A DNA stretch of 64,000 nt, from the NCBI GenBank assembly GCA_035582835.1, contig JAYKAV010000500.1:890992-954991 (forward strand), read 5' to 3'. Below, in pieces: positions 49,061-61,800 of this stretch. This DNA comes from Phoebastria nigripes. Taxonomy: Eukaryota; Chordata; Aves; Procellariiformes; Diomedeidae. How positions within the stretch are numbered: the stretch's first letter is position 1; each line of letters opens with the position of its first letter. A program made the position numbers and the translations under genes. The notes below the pieces were generated by a model, which saw nothing but the letters and a program-made list of their open reading frames with translations, searched no databases and had not been told where the DNA came from.

Positions 49061-52000
49061 GGAGCTCCTTGATCCTGGTGCCGGGGCAGCCGGGTCTCCT
49101 GCCTGGAGGCCGGTCTGATAAGGGTGGTTCAGCTCCACATCCCGGCCAGGGCGCTCCAGCAGATACCGACGGCTATTTTCAACGCAGGGGAGGGCGGGTG
49201 GGAGCGACTCCAGTGCCGGCCCCGCTGCTTTATCCCTGGGTGCCAGCGGGTGCCGAGAGCCCGGGGAGGGGCGCGGGAGCGTGCTGCCTCCCGGGGCAGG
49301 TGCCCGTCGGAGGCAGGCGGCCGCAGCCCTCCTCCCGCTCGATGCAGCCCTGGCCCCGCCAGACACGGCTGCAGAGAGAGCTCGCCTGCTTGCCTTATTG
49401 GCCTCAGCAACCCGGGGCGTTTGGCACACGGGTGGTCAGTGTATCAGGGTAGATGGGAACAGGTAACGCTCCTCCTGCACAGCCCCTCTTCTGCTCATGA
49501 TTTGATCCTTGCATTTTTCCACTTGAGACTGGACAGGTTCTTGCTTTCATTTTGAAAACCACTTATTTAAAAAAACAAAGGCTGGGTGCATTTTTTCATC
49601 GCGATACAGCTCTGATCAAAACAACAACAAGGGCTTGTGCCCCTGCACGGAGATCCCAGCTGGGGCGTGCTGAAAACCCGCAGCTGAGAGAGATTTTGTT
49701 TTTGTGGCCACCTCCAAACCTTGGGGCAGATCCTCATCTGGTGCAAATTGCTAATGGCTTGGGTGGAGCGACGATCATTTACACCAGCTGAGGACCCATC
49801 CCATTAGTTTTTCATGTTTTTTGTTGTTAAATCACGCAGAGTTTCTCTCCTGGACTATCGCATATGTTGGTCATGTGGCAATGGGAAATGGTGGGAAAAC
49901 AGACTCGCAAAATGTGGCAGGGCTCAGGTTAAAAAGCCTGGAAAGGCCTCGGGAAGACGTGTGCTCAGGGTTCCTCCTGGAGCGGGGGGAGCACGTGTCA
50001 GAATCCATCGGGCGAGTTAGACGGAAGACCCAGGGCTCAGCCGTCCTCCAGGAGCCCCCGCCGCAGAGGAGAGGCACCCCGGCCGTCCACAGCCATTTCA
50101 CGGTACTCGAGAAGCCAGGTGAGGCTTTAGGGCAGACTTCTGGCAAACGAGCGAGTCGAGATCATACATGACACATGCAGAATTATGAGACAAACGGCTT
50201 TTCGCTGGACAGATAAATCCTGCCTGTATTTGCTGTGAGCAGCCCTGGCCCCAGGCACCCCCGGGGAGGGAGGGTGGCTCGGGGGGGGCCGGGGCAGGAT
50301 GGATGCTGCCGTGCCCTGCCACCCCCACCCCAGGACCCCTCCCCAGCCAGGAGTCGAGGGGTGCCTTCCCCTCCCGCAGACTGAGTCTCCGGCGCTGATG
50401 TCCCTCTTGGTGTGCTGGAACGGTTCATGGGCTTGGCACCTTTCATCGAGTGGGTGGACCAGGAGCAGACGCCTTTGTTCAGGGAGGGCTGACTTGGGGT
50501 GAAGTGGGGTGACATTTGCAGGAGCCTCCACGCTCTCTTCCCACCAGGTTCTTGCTTCAGCTGCAGCAGAGAGAAGTTGGGGTGCCCTGGAGCAGCAGCT
50601 GGTCTGAGGGTCCTGTGGCCACCATGCTCCAGCTCCCTGCTCCGGGCACCACATGTGGGAGTCCACCTGTCTGTCCCATCCCGTCCATCCTCCATCAGCT
50701 GAGGTTTAGTGGAGGACTGGTTTGGGCATAGTCTGCATTTGAAGGACACTGGGCTGGGAAACCATCCTGGAAGCTTATTTTTAACCTTGGCTCTAGCTGT
50801 CCTGCGGCGTCCCTGGGGAGGAGGGGGTCTGGTGTGCGCGTGGTCTTGGAAACAGCAATATCAGGAACCCAGCAAAATAGGTTGCCAGCATGGAGAATAT
50901 TTTTTATTTTAAGCACAGTATTTTAAACACACCATGTCCTCCTTCCCCAGGGGCAAGGCTGAGAGACTTAAAAACTATTTTTTACAATTGGTTTTTCAAA
51001 TTCATTTCTCATCAGGGCTTTTCCCACAGTAGGGGCGGGCGTGATGCTGGCAGTGCCGCAGCCCCCGCCCTGGGGGGGTCTCGCAGCCGGAGTGATTCAG
51101 GGGAGCCCCGCAGGGGCCGTCCCCTGCCCACAAAGATGGGGGGGTATCCAGCAAACTGCTGGGCCGTGGGGGCACGGCCCCTTGCCCCGCACAGGCCATT
51201 GCTCAGGGGTGTGTGCCGCAGCGCCGCGGGGCTGGGCACCCCGAGGGGCACGGGCAGGATGAGAGCAGCCCCCAGCTTCCCCCCGGCTACCTCGGGGGGA
51301 CAGGGGGTCCCCCTCCCGCTCACGTCTCTGATGTAATGAAGTGTCAACTGCTACCGTCACCGTCCTCCACGTCCTTGAAACCAACACGGTTTAACCAGGA
51401 GTCTCTCCAATTTATCAGCAGTTAGAAACAGAGGGGAGGGATGCCAAGGACAGTCCCTGCTCCCCAGGAGCCGGGGGGCCGTGCGCGGGAAGGTAACCGC
51501 TGTGGCGGGGTGGGACACGAGACGAGTCCCTCGTCCCAGTCAGCAAATGCATTTTTGTCCTGTCTTTGGACGTGCCTCCTGAGGGTAGGAGATTAAACCA
51601 GAAGCATGAGGGGATGTGTAGACAAACACAAAAGATCAGACTAGATCATTACAGGCAGTAACTGCTTCCATAACAATATTTACCAAGCCTATGATATCTA
51701 TAGGCCTTCTAATAAACACAGCATAAATCCAGGTGTGCAGGGAGGCACGGGTATAATCCACCGCGTCTTTAACATGCATCCTAGAAATGCCCTAAATACA
51801 TATTTACACCACAGTGCCTGCTGACTCCAAATAAGCTGTTCAAGCTGCCAGGCTGTTAATCCACATTTTAATGCCGCTGGTCTATCAGATGAATATGTTG
51901 TGTAAAAATGATTCCCACTACAGTATCTGCCACTCGGAGGCTGTGCACACTCAGGGGGGCATGCCAAGCTTGGCCACGGCGATACGCGTGCCCCAGTCCG

Positions 52001-52870
52001 TTGGCACATCTCTGCACTGGCCGGAGATACTGGTGCGCAGCGGAGCACAGGAGGGCGCGGAAAGCCCAGGCTGGCCGCGAGCGTTTTCAGCCCCAAAACG
52101 CATCCCTGGGGTCTGCGTGCGGGTCAGAGCGACAGCGTGTGGGCTTGGGGGGGAGGTGTGGGGCTGGGGCTGGACCTGGTGGTCCCATCTCAGGCATTCA
52201 GCCGACTCTCCTTCCCACGTCCATCGGGTGATGGACACATTGCACCCTGCTCTTTGTTTTGGGTTGGGTTGGAGTTGTGGTTGTGTTTTACCAGTCCCCT
52301 GGGTTTGGCTTGGAGGGTCGTGGGATGCTTAGGGCTTGGCGAGGGCTGGGCTCCTCGCTCGCTTTCCTGTGGTGACGAATCCCTGCTCCCACCAGCAGCG
52401 CTTGGAGTAGCTCGTAGCAGCGGGGCTGCCCGCGGTGATGGGAAAACGGCATCCCTGAAATCATGCACTAGCAGGTACGACTGCTGTACGAGGCTCTCGA
52501 CTGGACACTAAGTCCGGGCAGAGCCGCCCGGGGCTCCCTTGTCCCTCCGTCCTCTGGGATCCGGCTCCAGTCTCCCCCGCGCCCTCCTGCGAGGGGCACG
52601 GTTCGCTCTCCAGCTCTGCAAGCNCTGTTTCCTAATGTCCGTTGCTCGGAAGCACAGTTATTTCTCTTTTAGGGCCCAGCCTCGCTACCCCTCCTCCCGC
52701 GGAGGGGCAGCGGTGGAGGAGCCCCCCGGGAGGTGCCGGCGCTGCTGGCGGGTCTGTCGGTGCTGGGGCTCGGCACTGACACACGGGCTTGGCACTGCAG
52801 GCAGGGGCTGGGCAGGGACCTGCCTAATTTGTGTTTTGTTTTTGGAGGGAACAGGATTGCGGCACATTTA
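49061..52870. other. Intron 2 block: GC-rich, no gene
   Basis: GC-rich stretches lie at 49060-49430, 49960-50400, 50500-50880, 51030-51310 and 52000-52860. A possible CR1 tail at 51625-51720 is listed separately. G runs near 50281-50296 could form quadruplexes. Frames up to about 190 codons occur on both strands and are compositional. Confidence 0.45.
51625..51720 (+). mobile_element. Possible remnant of a CR1 LINE 3' end
   Basis: The string AGATCAGACTAGATCATTAC is close to the standard CR1 3' end theme (a GACTAGATGATC core followed by a TTCC/CTATGA-like end). CTATGATATCTATAGG follows about 50 bp later. The similarity is short and from memory. Confidence 0.3.
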
Positions 52871-54690
52871 TTTTTACTGACATTGATATAATAATTTAGT
52901 TTCCTTCATGAATTAGATTTGGGGAATTTGAAACTTAACTCTGGTAGTGCTTCTCTCCCAATTTATTACATATGCTTAAATAAACATGTTGAATTAACTT
53001 TATAAGGCTTGTAAAAACTACAGATAAAACCGCTGTAGAAAATCAACATTCTAAATCATGCTAAGTCTCTTCCCATTTTGCTCATCCTCTAGCAGGGCAT
53101 TGACAAAAATATGAAATTGATTTGGTTGAAGGGTGTTAAAGAGCCGACAGCCAAATGTCACAAACAATGAATGGCTGCAGTGTTGAGAAAATCAATAGGG
53201 AGGTTAAAGCTGGTCTTGTGAAAGACTTGGCAGACTGCTCTGTTCCAGGAAGATATCTGTCTTCTGGCCTTGGTTGCATGATCAAAAGGAAAACTTGATA
53301 GGTTTAATGAAGGGAGATACTGTAAAACTGACAACAGAAATATAGACACTGTGGTAAACTGCAGTGCACATCAGTGAGTGGAGCTATTAGATACATTTTT
53401 CAGTCTGAAAAAATATTTATAGGTAAAGATGTCAAAAAAATATTAGTGCATTCCTCCACTTTTCCAAATTCATTCCCCAATCAGCACACGCATTTGCATG
53501 GCGTAAACAAAGGTTTGGGCTCTGTATTTAATTGTACAACACGATGGCAAACATATAGGGCAAAATAATTAGCATGATAATTAGTGAATCGTAATGTTTT
53601 CAAATAATTGCATGATGAGATTGCAGAGCCGAAGTGAGATTGGAATCTCTTCTTTATTTGGAGGTGGTATTTCAGCAAATCATGAAAGATAGGGAAAAAG
53701 TGAACCGCTCTTTCATCAATTAAAAGCAAGACAGTGTGACGGCAAACTATCCTTTAGTCCACCCCGATGTGTTTCACACGGGTGTTGTGTCTCATGCTGG
53801 TTTTGATAAATATACAGTTGGGCTTAAAATCAGTTTTGTGAATATTAGAACCACAAATATAAATGAGGATGCCAGCCATTAAAAAAGGTTAATAATGTTA
53901 GATTAATTTTGTTTTTGAAATCAGCTTGTAAACAAAATTTGCACTGATTTACACCTGACCTATTAGCAGTGCTCCTATATAACATATTGCATCATTAGAG
54001 AAAAAAATTGTTTAAGGTCTGAATTATTACTTCCCACATATTTGTTTTCCAAACACNGCATTGCACCTAAGCCTAAACTGTATAATAATATTTGAAATAA
54101 TGTGGCACCTTTGCAGCATTTATTTTTCCCCAGCACTGTGTTAAGCATATATGTTCATTTCACAAGACTGTTTGTGTTCGTTGTCATCTGTCAGTTCTGG
54201 GTATCCTATCTTCCTCTTTTTTTTTTTTTTCCTAGAAAAATGAACTCATTAGTTTAAAACTCCCAAATGCCACATTCAGCTCAAACAGCGAAGATGATAA
54301 CCTGTAAAAAAAGAGAGGAGAAAAGAGAGAAGTAGTCTGGCAGGTTTTCTGCAAGTGGACGCTGTAATAAAAATGCCCCCTACTTTGTTGGGATGGTGTT
54401 TGTAGGGCTGCTGCCATATGTTACTTTCCTTTTTAGCTGGGATTATGCCATCATTATTGCTGATAAAAGCTGTTTACTGCCTTGGCAAAGGAGTGATGCT
54501 TGGCGCAGTTTGGAAGCCGCCATTCAGTTTACAGAAAAGTGCATTTAGTGCCAGATGCTAGGATCCAGGGGCTTTGTTATCTTTTCCCATTATTGGGATC
54601 ATCCATTGTCTGTTTTTTTCTCCTTTTAACTTAGCACAGGCTTTGTTGTTTGTATTTTAAATTCACTTTAGTTCAGGCAGGTGACATTGC
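52871..54690. promoter_or_regulatory. AT-rich region with candidate conserved enhancer-like elements
   Basis: Three stretches look regulatory: 52880-53160, 53480-53640 and 53860-54130. The middle one is the best. It contains the octamer reverse ATTTGCAT at about 53491, then AAATAATTAGCATGATAATTAG at about 53563-53584 and AATAATTGCATGATGAG at about 53603. No simple repeat dominates apart from T-rich tracts near 54220. Conservation was not tested. Confidence 0.35.
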
Positions 54691-57060
54691 AGGTTTTAGC
54701 TCGCTGGGCAGCGCCGGGCAGCACCTCTTAAAGCCGGTCGCTCGCGGGGACTGCGTCTCCTCCCGGCGCAGCTGGGGGAGGTGCTGGGTTTCGGTCCCCG
54801 AGCACCCGGTGGTGGGTGCCCTGCCCGGGGGAGAGGTGCTCAGCTGCACGGGCTGGTGGCTGCTGCGGGGACCCAGGTGAGGAGCTTTGCTGCACGGGAG
54901 CCGGCACGGGTGTTCCTGGAAACCTCAGCACCCAGGGCCTGGCACAATCGTTGGGCTGCAACGAAGGAAGAACTGCAGAAAATGTGTAAATGAAGGAGAA
55001 CATCATATTTGAGTCTGAAGGTGGCCATAATTCATATGTAAATGCTCTTAGCATAGACTAACAGAGCTGTTGGACGGGCGGCAGCTCCGTTTGTGCCAGG
55101 CTTTCCATTAAAAACTGTTATCTTCTCCATAGAGAAGAGAGCGTATCTGATCTGAACCTTACTAAAAGCGGAGGGAAAAGAGCAGAAAGCCGGCAGTGTC
55201 GGGGTGGTGGCCATGCTGCCGGGCAGTGCCTGCTCTGCGGTGAAGGCTGGGGCACAATGGGGTGCTGCCCCCGTGGCCCCACAAGCCGCCTCGACACCAG
55301 CCCAAGCTCCCTCCCAGCTCCGTGCAGGGCTTTTCCCCAGCCCTGGCAATTTTGCTGTGCCCACCTTGCACTCCCTCACGAGTGCCCCGGCACATCGGGC
55401 AGAGCGGGGCAGGTGCCGGCGGCTCACGGGCTCTTCCCTGGCACGTCAGGAGGTGCACCAGCCTCTTGCCGCTCGGCTTCTCCCCCACTGAGCTCCTCAT
55501 CCTCACTTGCTCGGCGCTGCCTTTTGTGCACTGGTCCCCTCGCTGCCCGCTGCAGCTCCCAGCCCTGAAAGGCGGTGATCCCCCGGCTGGCGTCATCTGC
55601 CTCCGAAGGCCGGCTGCGGCTGGTGCGGAGCACGGGGGCTGTGTGGCGGTGCACGGCGAGGCCACGCAAGGGTCCAGCACCGGGTGCGAAATGGGGAGAG
55701 GGCGAGCAGCGGCCCCCCGCCTTGGCTGGCCGACCCCCTCCCAACAGCTCCAGGAGGCCTTTGGTGGCTGCGCGTGGCCAGGACTGGAGTNGTCACCTCC
55801 CGCGGCGCTGCGGGACGCTGCACACATCAGATCCGCGCCTCAGGGACCCGCGCCTTGCAGCGCCTTACGCCAGCCCCTTGTGGTATCACCAGCGACTTGG
55901 ATAAAATATTGCATGACGTAGTTTTTCTCTATTTTTTGTTGTGAGGAAAAGCAGTCGCGGCCTGCCCGTGTGTTGGTGGCGTGACAGTGTCGTGAGAGCC
56001 CGGTACACNGCATGCGACCGAGCGAGCGCCTCAGCGCTGCTGGCCGGGGCTGCCTCTTCCTGGCCACGTCCCCGTGCCTTCCCCCTTTTGTTTTTAATGG
56101 GCCGACTTCTAACTTCTACTCTGTAAATCACGCTGGATGCATTTGTAAATCTCATCCTTGCTAGAGACGTGGACTTGCCGTTCCCGAACTGATTTTCCAG
56201 TGCCCACAGACCTTCTGTTGCATCCAGGGGCCCCTCGGGCACGCCCGGGTGCAGGTCCTGGGGCTGCAGTGAGCCCCCGGCACCGTGCCGGCTGCCCCGT
56301 GCCCGGTGCCCCATGCTGCACCGCGGCCCTGGCAGTGCCGCCCCTCTGCGCCGGCACCTGCGCTGGGCGAGCCAGCAAAGGCAGGGTGCGGTGCAAAGAC
56401 ATGGAGCTCCCTGTTCAACTCCTCTGCTCCATTATTCTTTGGGGAAGAGGCTCTGACCTTATTTCTTCTGCTAAGAGAGATGCATCTGGAACCAAATGAG
56501 GGCAGTAAAGTATAATAGAAGGCTTTACAAATGAAAGTTTTGTTTCTGCTTGTGCAATACCTTGTTTCCCCCTTGTGTATCCTGGGAAATCAGGCTGATC
56601 AATAGTTCCCATTTCAGCACAACTGCAGCAAGCATTACAACTGTATAAAATTTACAACATTGTCTGCTGTAAATTTTAATTGGAAAAGCCTCATAGCTTT
56701 ACCCTCTGTCTTTGCGCCTTTAAATGTATTTGATTTAAAAAAAAAATCAAACAAATTTACAACGTATAATATCATGTCATACACTTTTTATTGACAGCGT
56801 AATATAAATAGTGCAAACCCACATTCCTGCTGGCAGAGAAAATGGCTGTAAAAATACCTGGAAAAAGCCGGAGTGCCGACGAGGGTATGTTTGGGAGCAA
56901 ACAAGCCCACTGTGCCGGGCAGGTGCCACGCAGCCTCGCACTGCCAGCGGGAGCGATCCTCGTACTCTCGCGGTGTGCGGAGCCGCTGCAGCCGCCGCAG
57001 CCGGCACGGCGAGGAGCCGCAGCGCTGCGCAGGCAGGAGAAAATGTCGCTTTCAGCACAG
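54691..57060. other. Intron 2 block: GC-rich, no gene
   Basis: GC-rich sequence lies at 54690-54960, 55180-55900, 56200-56420 and 56930-57050, with AT-rich breaks at about 54970-55170 and 56490-56820. All frames over it show compositional Pro/Ala/Gly/Arg bias. Confidence 0.45.
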
Positions 57061-57600
57061 CTTTATTTCTGTCACAGGTCAGGCTTAAAATGCTGTGTGA
57101 TACAGTTATTGACTCTAATCTGGGCATAAACACAAGTCCTCAAGCACCAGCCCAATTAATAATTTGCATAATTAACATGCATATTAAATAGGGACTGGCC
57201 TTGCATCTGTATTTGCAGTGATAGGGGTAATGAGGGCTAGCGGAGCGGCGCCTCGGGCTGGCGTGAGCAGACGTGTGGCAGTAGTAATTTTTGCTTGGAT
57301 TGACAACTGCTAGACAAGCAGTCCCAGCATAAAACTAAACCCCGTTTGGCAGAATTAATCGTTGACAAACTGCTCTTAAAGCTGTAACATTGTTTCTGTC
57401 AGTTGTTCGGTTTGATGTCACTGTTAGACATAATAAATCAATAGTGTCAGAATTTGGTAATGTTTATAGCTAGCAAGGTTTATTATTTCATATGACTGTC
57501 ATGTACAAATAGTGGTTATCATGGCTGCCTCTAAATTATCAAAGGCAGAATATTGCCTGGAATATATTTCTTAAATTCCTTCTCCAATTAATCCTGTTGA
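57061..57600. promoter_or_regulatory. Candidate conserved enhancer-like element
   Basis: The start is dense in homeodomain and POU-type motifs: CCCAATTAATAATTTGCATA and AATTAACATGCATATTAAAT at about 57149-57190. A minus-strand TGATTTAT (57433-57440) follows, then further ATAATAAATC/TTAAATTCC-type AT-rich sequence. GC-rich DNA flanks it upstream. Conservation was not tested. Confidence 0.36.
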
Positions 57601-58800
57601 TCGTTGGCAGTGATGGGCCCCACTTGTGTTTTGGGAGGGATGGTTTTGTCCTCTGTACATTTTTTAAAGAAAAGTTTCAGCCGTTGTACAGGGCAGGATT
57701 TATTGTCTCTGCCTCACAGGCTGGACAGCAGGTCTTTGCTTTATGAACCTCAGTTTTCCGGCTTGAGTTGCAGATTTTAGGCTATCGGTGAATTCCCCAG
57801 AGCAGCTTCATTAAGTCAGCGTGGGGTGGGCAGGGCAGAGATTTCCTGATCCGAGCGGGGTTAAAATCACATCCCCATGAGAGGGGTCCAGCCCTGGGGT
57901 GGGGATTTATTATCCACCAGGAACGGGACATGGGCAGAGGTGAGGACAGGCTCCTGCTTCCACCTGGGTGTGCGGGAGAACACGTGCTGCGATGCGTGGG
58001 TGCCTCTGCGCGCGGGTGGCTCTGAAGCNTGTGCTGATGGTGTGAGAGCACCGTGCGGACTTGGTGGTGCCAGAGCAGCCGAGGTCCCCTCCTGCGCGTC
58101 ATCCCATGCCAGGGTCCCGGGGAGGGTGGTCCCTCTGCTCTGCCATGACCGCGTGCCATGACCGCATGCCATGACTGCATGCCATGAGCTGTGTGCCATG
58201 CACCGCAGCTCCACGTAGTGCCAGGGGGTGACTCTGTGCTCGCCTTTTCCCTGCTCTCGTGGCACCATTTCACCCCAAACACTGGGGTTTGACCCATTGC
58301 ACCTCTCTGCTTATCGCATGTCCCCGGGGGGCCCCCCCCCCCCATGCATCCAAAGGGAGGAGCCGGTGGGACGGGACAGTCCCTGGGCTAGTCTAAAACT
58401 GTCCCCTCACCAAGGCAGCATGTATAAATTACGACAATAAATTACTGCAGCCCCAGGGTAAAAGAAGCATCAAGTTATGACTTTTACATGAGTATTTAGT
58501 CAGCCATTCAATAAAAAATAGGTCTTCCAGTTGCACAGTACCATTTATCAGCTACATATTTATTATTTATCATAGCTACACATGATGCAAATGTGAATTA
58601 CCTAAGCTGCTCCTCCAAGGAGCACTTGCTTTTATAGAAATGTAAACATATATAATACAGTTTGCAAAATCAGATACCAGGCTTTGAAAGGAAAAAGGAA
58701 TTAGGGATGCAGATTTTAATTTTGCTTTCATTTCTATGCGATAAATTATCTGTGCTACAGTTTCCTTCTAAAGGTCATTTCCAGGACTAACTTTTCCCTA
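57601..58800. other. Intron 2 block: GC-rich middle between AT-rich flanks
   Basis: Sequence at 57820-58380 is GC-rich and contains the 13-bp minisatellite. A G/C homopolymer junction lies at about 58322-58343. Sequence at 58430-58790 is AT-rich and repeat-free, with a possible regulatory look (ATTTATTATTTATCATAG, GCAAATGTGAATTACC). No gene. Confidence 0.4.
58141..58208. repeat. Short minisatellite, about five 13-bp units
   Basis: Units start TGCCATGACCGCG, TGCCATGACCGCA, TGCCATGACTGCA, then drift to TGCCATGAGCTGTG and TGCCATGCACCGC. It is a local tandem duplication in GC-rich DNA. Confidence 0.85.
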
Positions 58801-61800
58801 ACTCCCCGCCACTCTATGGACAGCTCTGAAGAGGGCTTTGTGGGAACACGCAGTGCCCACTGGTGCCTGGACAGAGGAGAGAGATGGCGCGGGGTCACGG
58901 CTCTCACATCTGTGGCCAAGACGCTTTTGCAGGTGTTTGCATGTGTTCATGGCGAGGGCTGATGCTGACGGCCGCCGCAGGGCTCACACTCTCTGTGCCC
59001 GGAGCACAGCGGGGCTTGCCGGGGTTGGCCAAGGCTGGGGGCCCAGTGGCTGGAGGGAGGGCGAGAGGGCTTTGCTGAGCCGACCCCGGGTCTTCCCACC
59101 CCCAAGATCAATCCTCTCACCAGGTGACAATCATTTATAGGCAGGAAATACCTGCACTCATTAAAATTCCTCCCACATTTATTCGAGCTCTAGTAGTCTA
59201 TAAAGTGATTTCAATTCTAAAAGAGGGATTTGAAGATTTCTTCCCTGCTCCGTGTTTCTAGAGTTCCTGGGGTCCTACAGGGAATTTCAGGCCTTGAAGT
59301 ATTTCACTTACATGAATTGCCTTTCAGTTTCAAAAGTCTTTTTACACCTGAGAGCCCCTTCCCGGTGGAGGGGCACACATGCCACGCTGGGCGAGGGGAG
59401 CTCGCCCGACCTCCCCCCTTGCCGGGACATGGGGGTGGCAGTGGGGCCGGGGCCGTGCGTGGTCGCCAGCATGGCGGAGTGCCCAGAGCAGGCATGCAAA
59501 CTGGCCCGCAGGCATGGCGCTGCCGGGGCCTCGTGTTGGCACGAGGAAATGCTGATCTGGCGCTTTGCTTCTGGAGACCCTGCTCCTCCTCCTCTGCCTC
59601 TCTGGGGCCAGCCCCCTCTCTGTTACAGCAACCCCACATCTAAGCCTGAGCAAAAGCCTCCTTTGACTGCAGGGGCAGCACAGCCTATGGATGCTCCTGC
59701 CCGTGGGTCAGTATCACCCCTCATCACGGGGATGACACCCGTAACTGGGGGACTGCGCTTGCCTGACGTGGTTTTATAACCGGGGGCAGGCAAGAGGGCT
59801 TTTGCTTGTTTGTTTGCAGCAAGCGATATAAAATCTTTTGGAAAAAGTGTAAATGATGGGAGTAAATCGCTGGAGAGTTGAGTGTTCAAAGCTGAAGTGT
59901 TCAAAGAAAAAGCCCTGGCCGTGGGGCATGGCGGGGTCTGTGCCTCAGCCCGGGGTCTATTTCCCGGAGCTCAGGGGTGGCATTTGTGAGGGAGAGCTGC
60001 CACACGGGCCGGGCAGCGTCCCCCTCAGCCCGCTGTGGGGCCTCGGCACCTCCCGCAGCATCCCGGGGTCCGGGGCACCATCTGCTCCGGCTTGCTGCAG
60101 CCCTCCAAGTCGCAGTCAGGGTTACGCGCACAAAGGTACGGCTGCGCGCCGGTGTGCCCAGGCTGCTCTCGGGGTCTCCTCACCCTGTAAGCACCGTCCC
60201 CCCGCCTGGCAGCAGTGCCAGCGGTGCGGGGAGGGCTGCAGGGCAGCCCGGCTGTGCTTTTGTTCCCTCCCAGAGAAAAGCCTCCGGTTGGTGTTACACA
60301 TGGCTCTGCCGCAAGCGGGTCCTTGCCATGGGAGGAAGGGTCTCGGTGCTGGCACAGGCACTGCGGTGACGTTGCTCGGGGACTCAGTGGCCTGGGAGCA
60401 CTCGGGCTCCTGTCGCTGCCGGTGGCACATGACAGCAGCGCGTTAGCACTGATTTGCTCTGGATAAGACACGAAGAGCCGCTCTCCCCAGGAAAAGGCCT
60501 TTTCCTACGGGCGGCCGTCGGCTTGGCGGTTCCCGCGTCGCGGAAGGAGCCAGCCAGAGCTGCGCGACTGGCGAGGAGGCGCTGACGACCGGCTGGATTT
60601 TCTGGGGGGAGGTCATTAGTTAACGCATCCAAGGGATGCATGGGAGAATAACAGCACATCAGTTAGGATGCTAATTCACTCGACTGGCAGCGAGCGCTGT
60701 GAAATGACAGCTTGGAGGGGTGCGGGGGAGGGTCTGAAAATGGCAGCAGATTGGTATTTTGAAAGGGGAGGGAAGTTTTATAATGATGAATAAGAAAGAT
60801 GACATTTGGTGCTCACATTTAACTTGCATTGGCTGTCCGCAGGAGGGTCAGTGTGCGTAACCTCCCGTGATGAGGCCTGGGGCTGCCCAGCAGCTGACTG
60901 GGTGTATACCCTTCAGACGGGAACAAAAAGAAAGGCCCAGATAATTAGGCCAAGTTGAACTGCAGGAGGTAGCCAGCTTCTCTGCTGCCTTTTGTATATT
61001 CATGACCCAGCTTGATTGATGGAAGGACAGTGTTTGGTGACACTGTCATTTGCAAGTTGAAAGGTAGACTACAGGCTGGAGCTATGCTCAGATGTGCCTT
61101 AAAGGGTCCTACAATAAGCTCATTTGGATGCTGATGATGTTCGCATCTGCATTTCTTTGTTTCTAACTGTTTCAGGAGGACATCTGTTAATTTGTATAGA
61201 TTAGCTTGGATGCTTTCATTTAAAAACATCAAATTATGTAGCCGTACTCTTTATTATAAAAGTTTCCAGGAAAGTTTAAACTGATTCGGAAACCATGCAG
61301 AGCGTAATATTTAAAAGCAGGATTAAAAAAATAATAGTAATACTTATATTCGCATTCAACCTCCCATGCCCAGGAATTGACTTGTATTTCTGCTGCAACG
61401 TTATCAAGAAGCGTTAGCAAAAGCATCTGTTGAATTATAAATTTCAGGATAAATGAGGCTTGCCAAATTTCATATCTGCTCAGGAGAGGAGGGCCTCCTT
61501 CACTGGACAGTGAAAACCTTTACGTATGAAGGGGGGGGAGGAAGTGAAATGTAATTAATTCAAGAGGGAAAATGCTTTTACTGTGTAATATTTAGTCACA
61601 TATTTCAAGAATAATAGCGCTTCTGTCAGAGAAGTTACATTTTTTACAGGTATTGCTTTCGGAGAGATAGTGGGATGTGAGTTGGGAGGAGGCTTCGTGT
61701 CTTGGGTCTGGCTGCCCTCGGTGTAGCAGCTGTTGGTTGGCACACCAGCAGTGTCCTCCTCTGGCTCTGTGCACGCGGGGACGGGGCACCCCGAGTGGGT

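Noticed and set aside
50127..50749. Two long overlapping minus-strand frames (179 and 188 codons)
   Set aside because: They overlap each other in different frames over GC-rich DNA and show no domain or conserved motif.
55162..55921. Opposed frames of about 220 codons
   Set aside because: They contain an unresolved base, occur on both strands, and have typical GC-rich low-complexity composition.
57690..57770. Possible MIR SINE 3' end (CCTCAGTTTTCC string)
   Set aside because: Only about 12 bases resemble the MIR tail; no core or box A/B sequence could be seen.
59853..60446. 197-codon plus-strand frame
   Set aside because: No recognisable protein family. A minus-strand frame of similar length overlaps it, so it is GC-driven.
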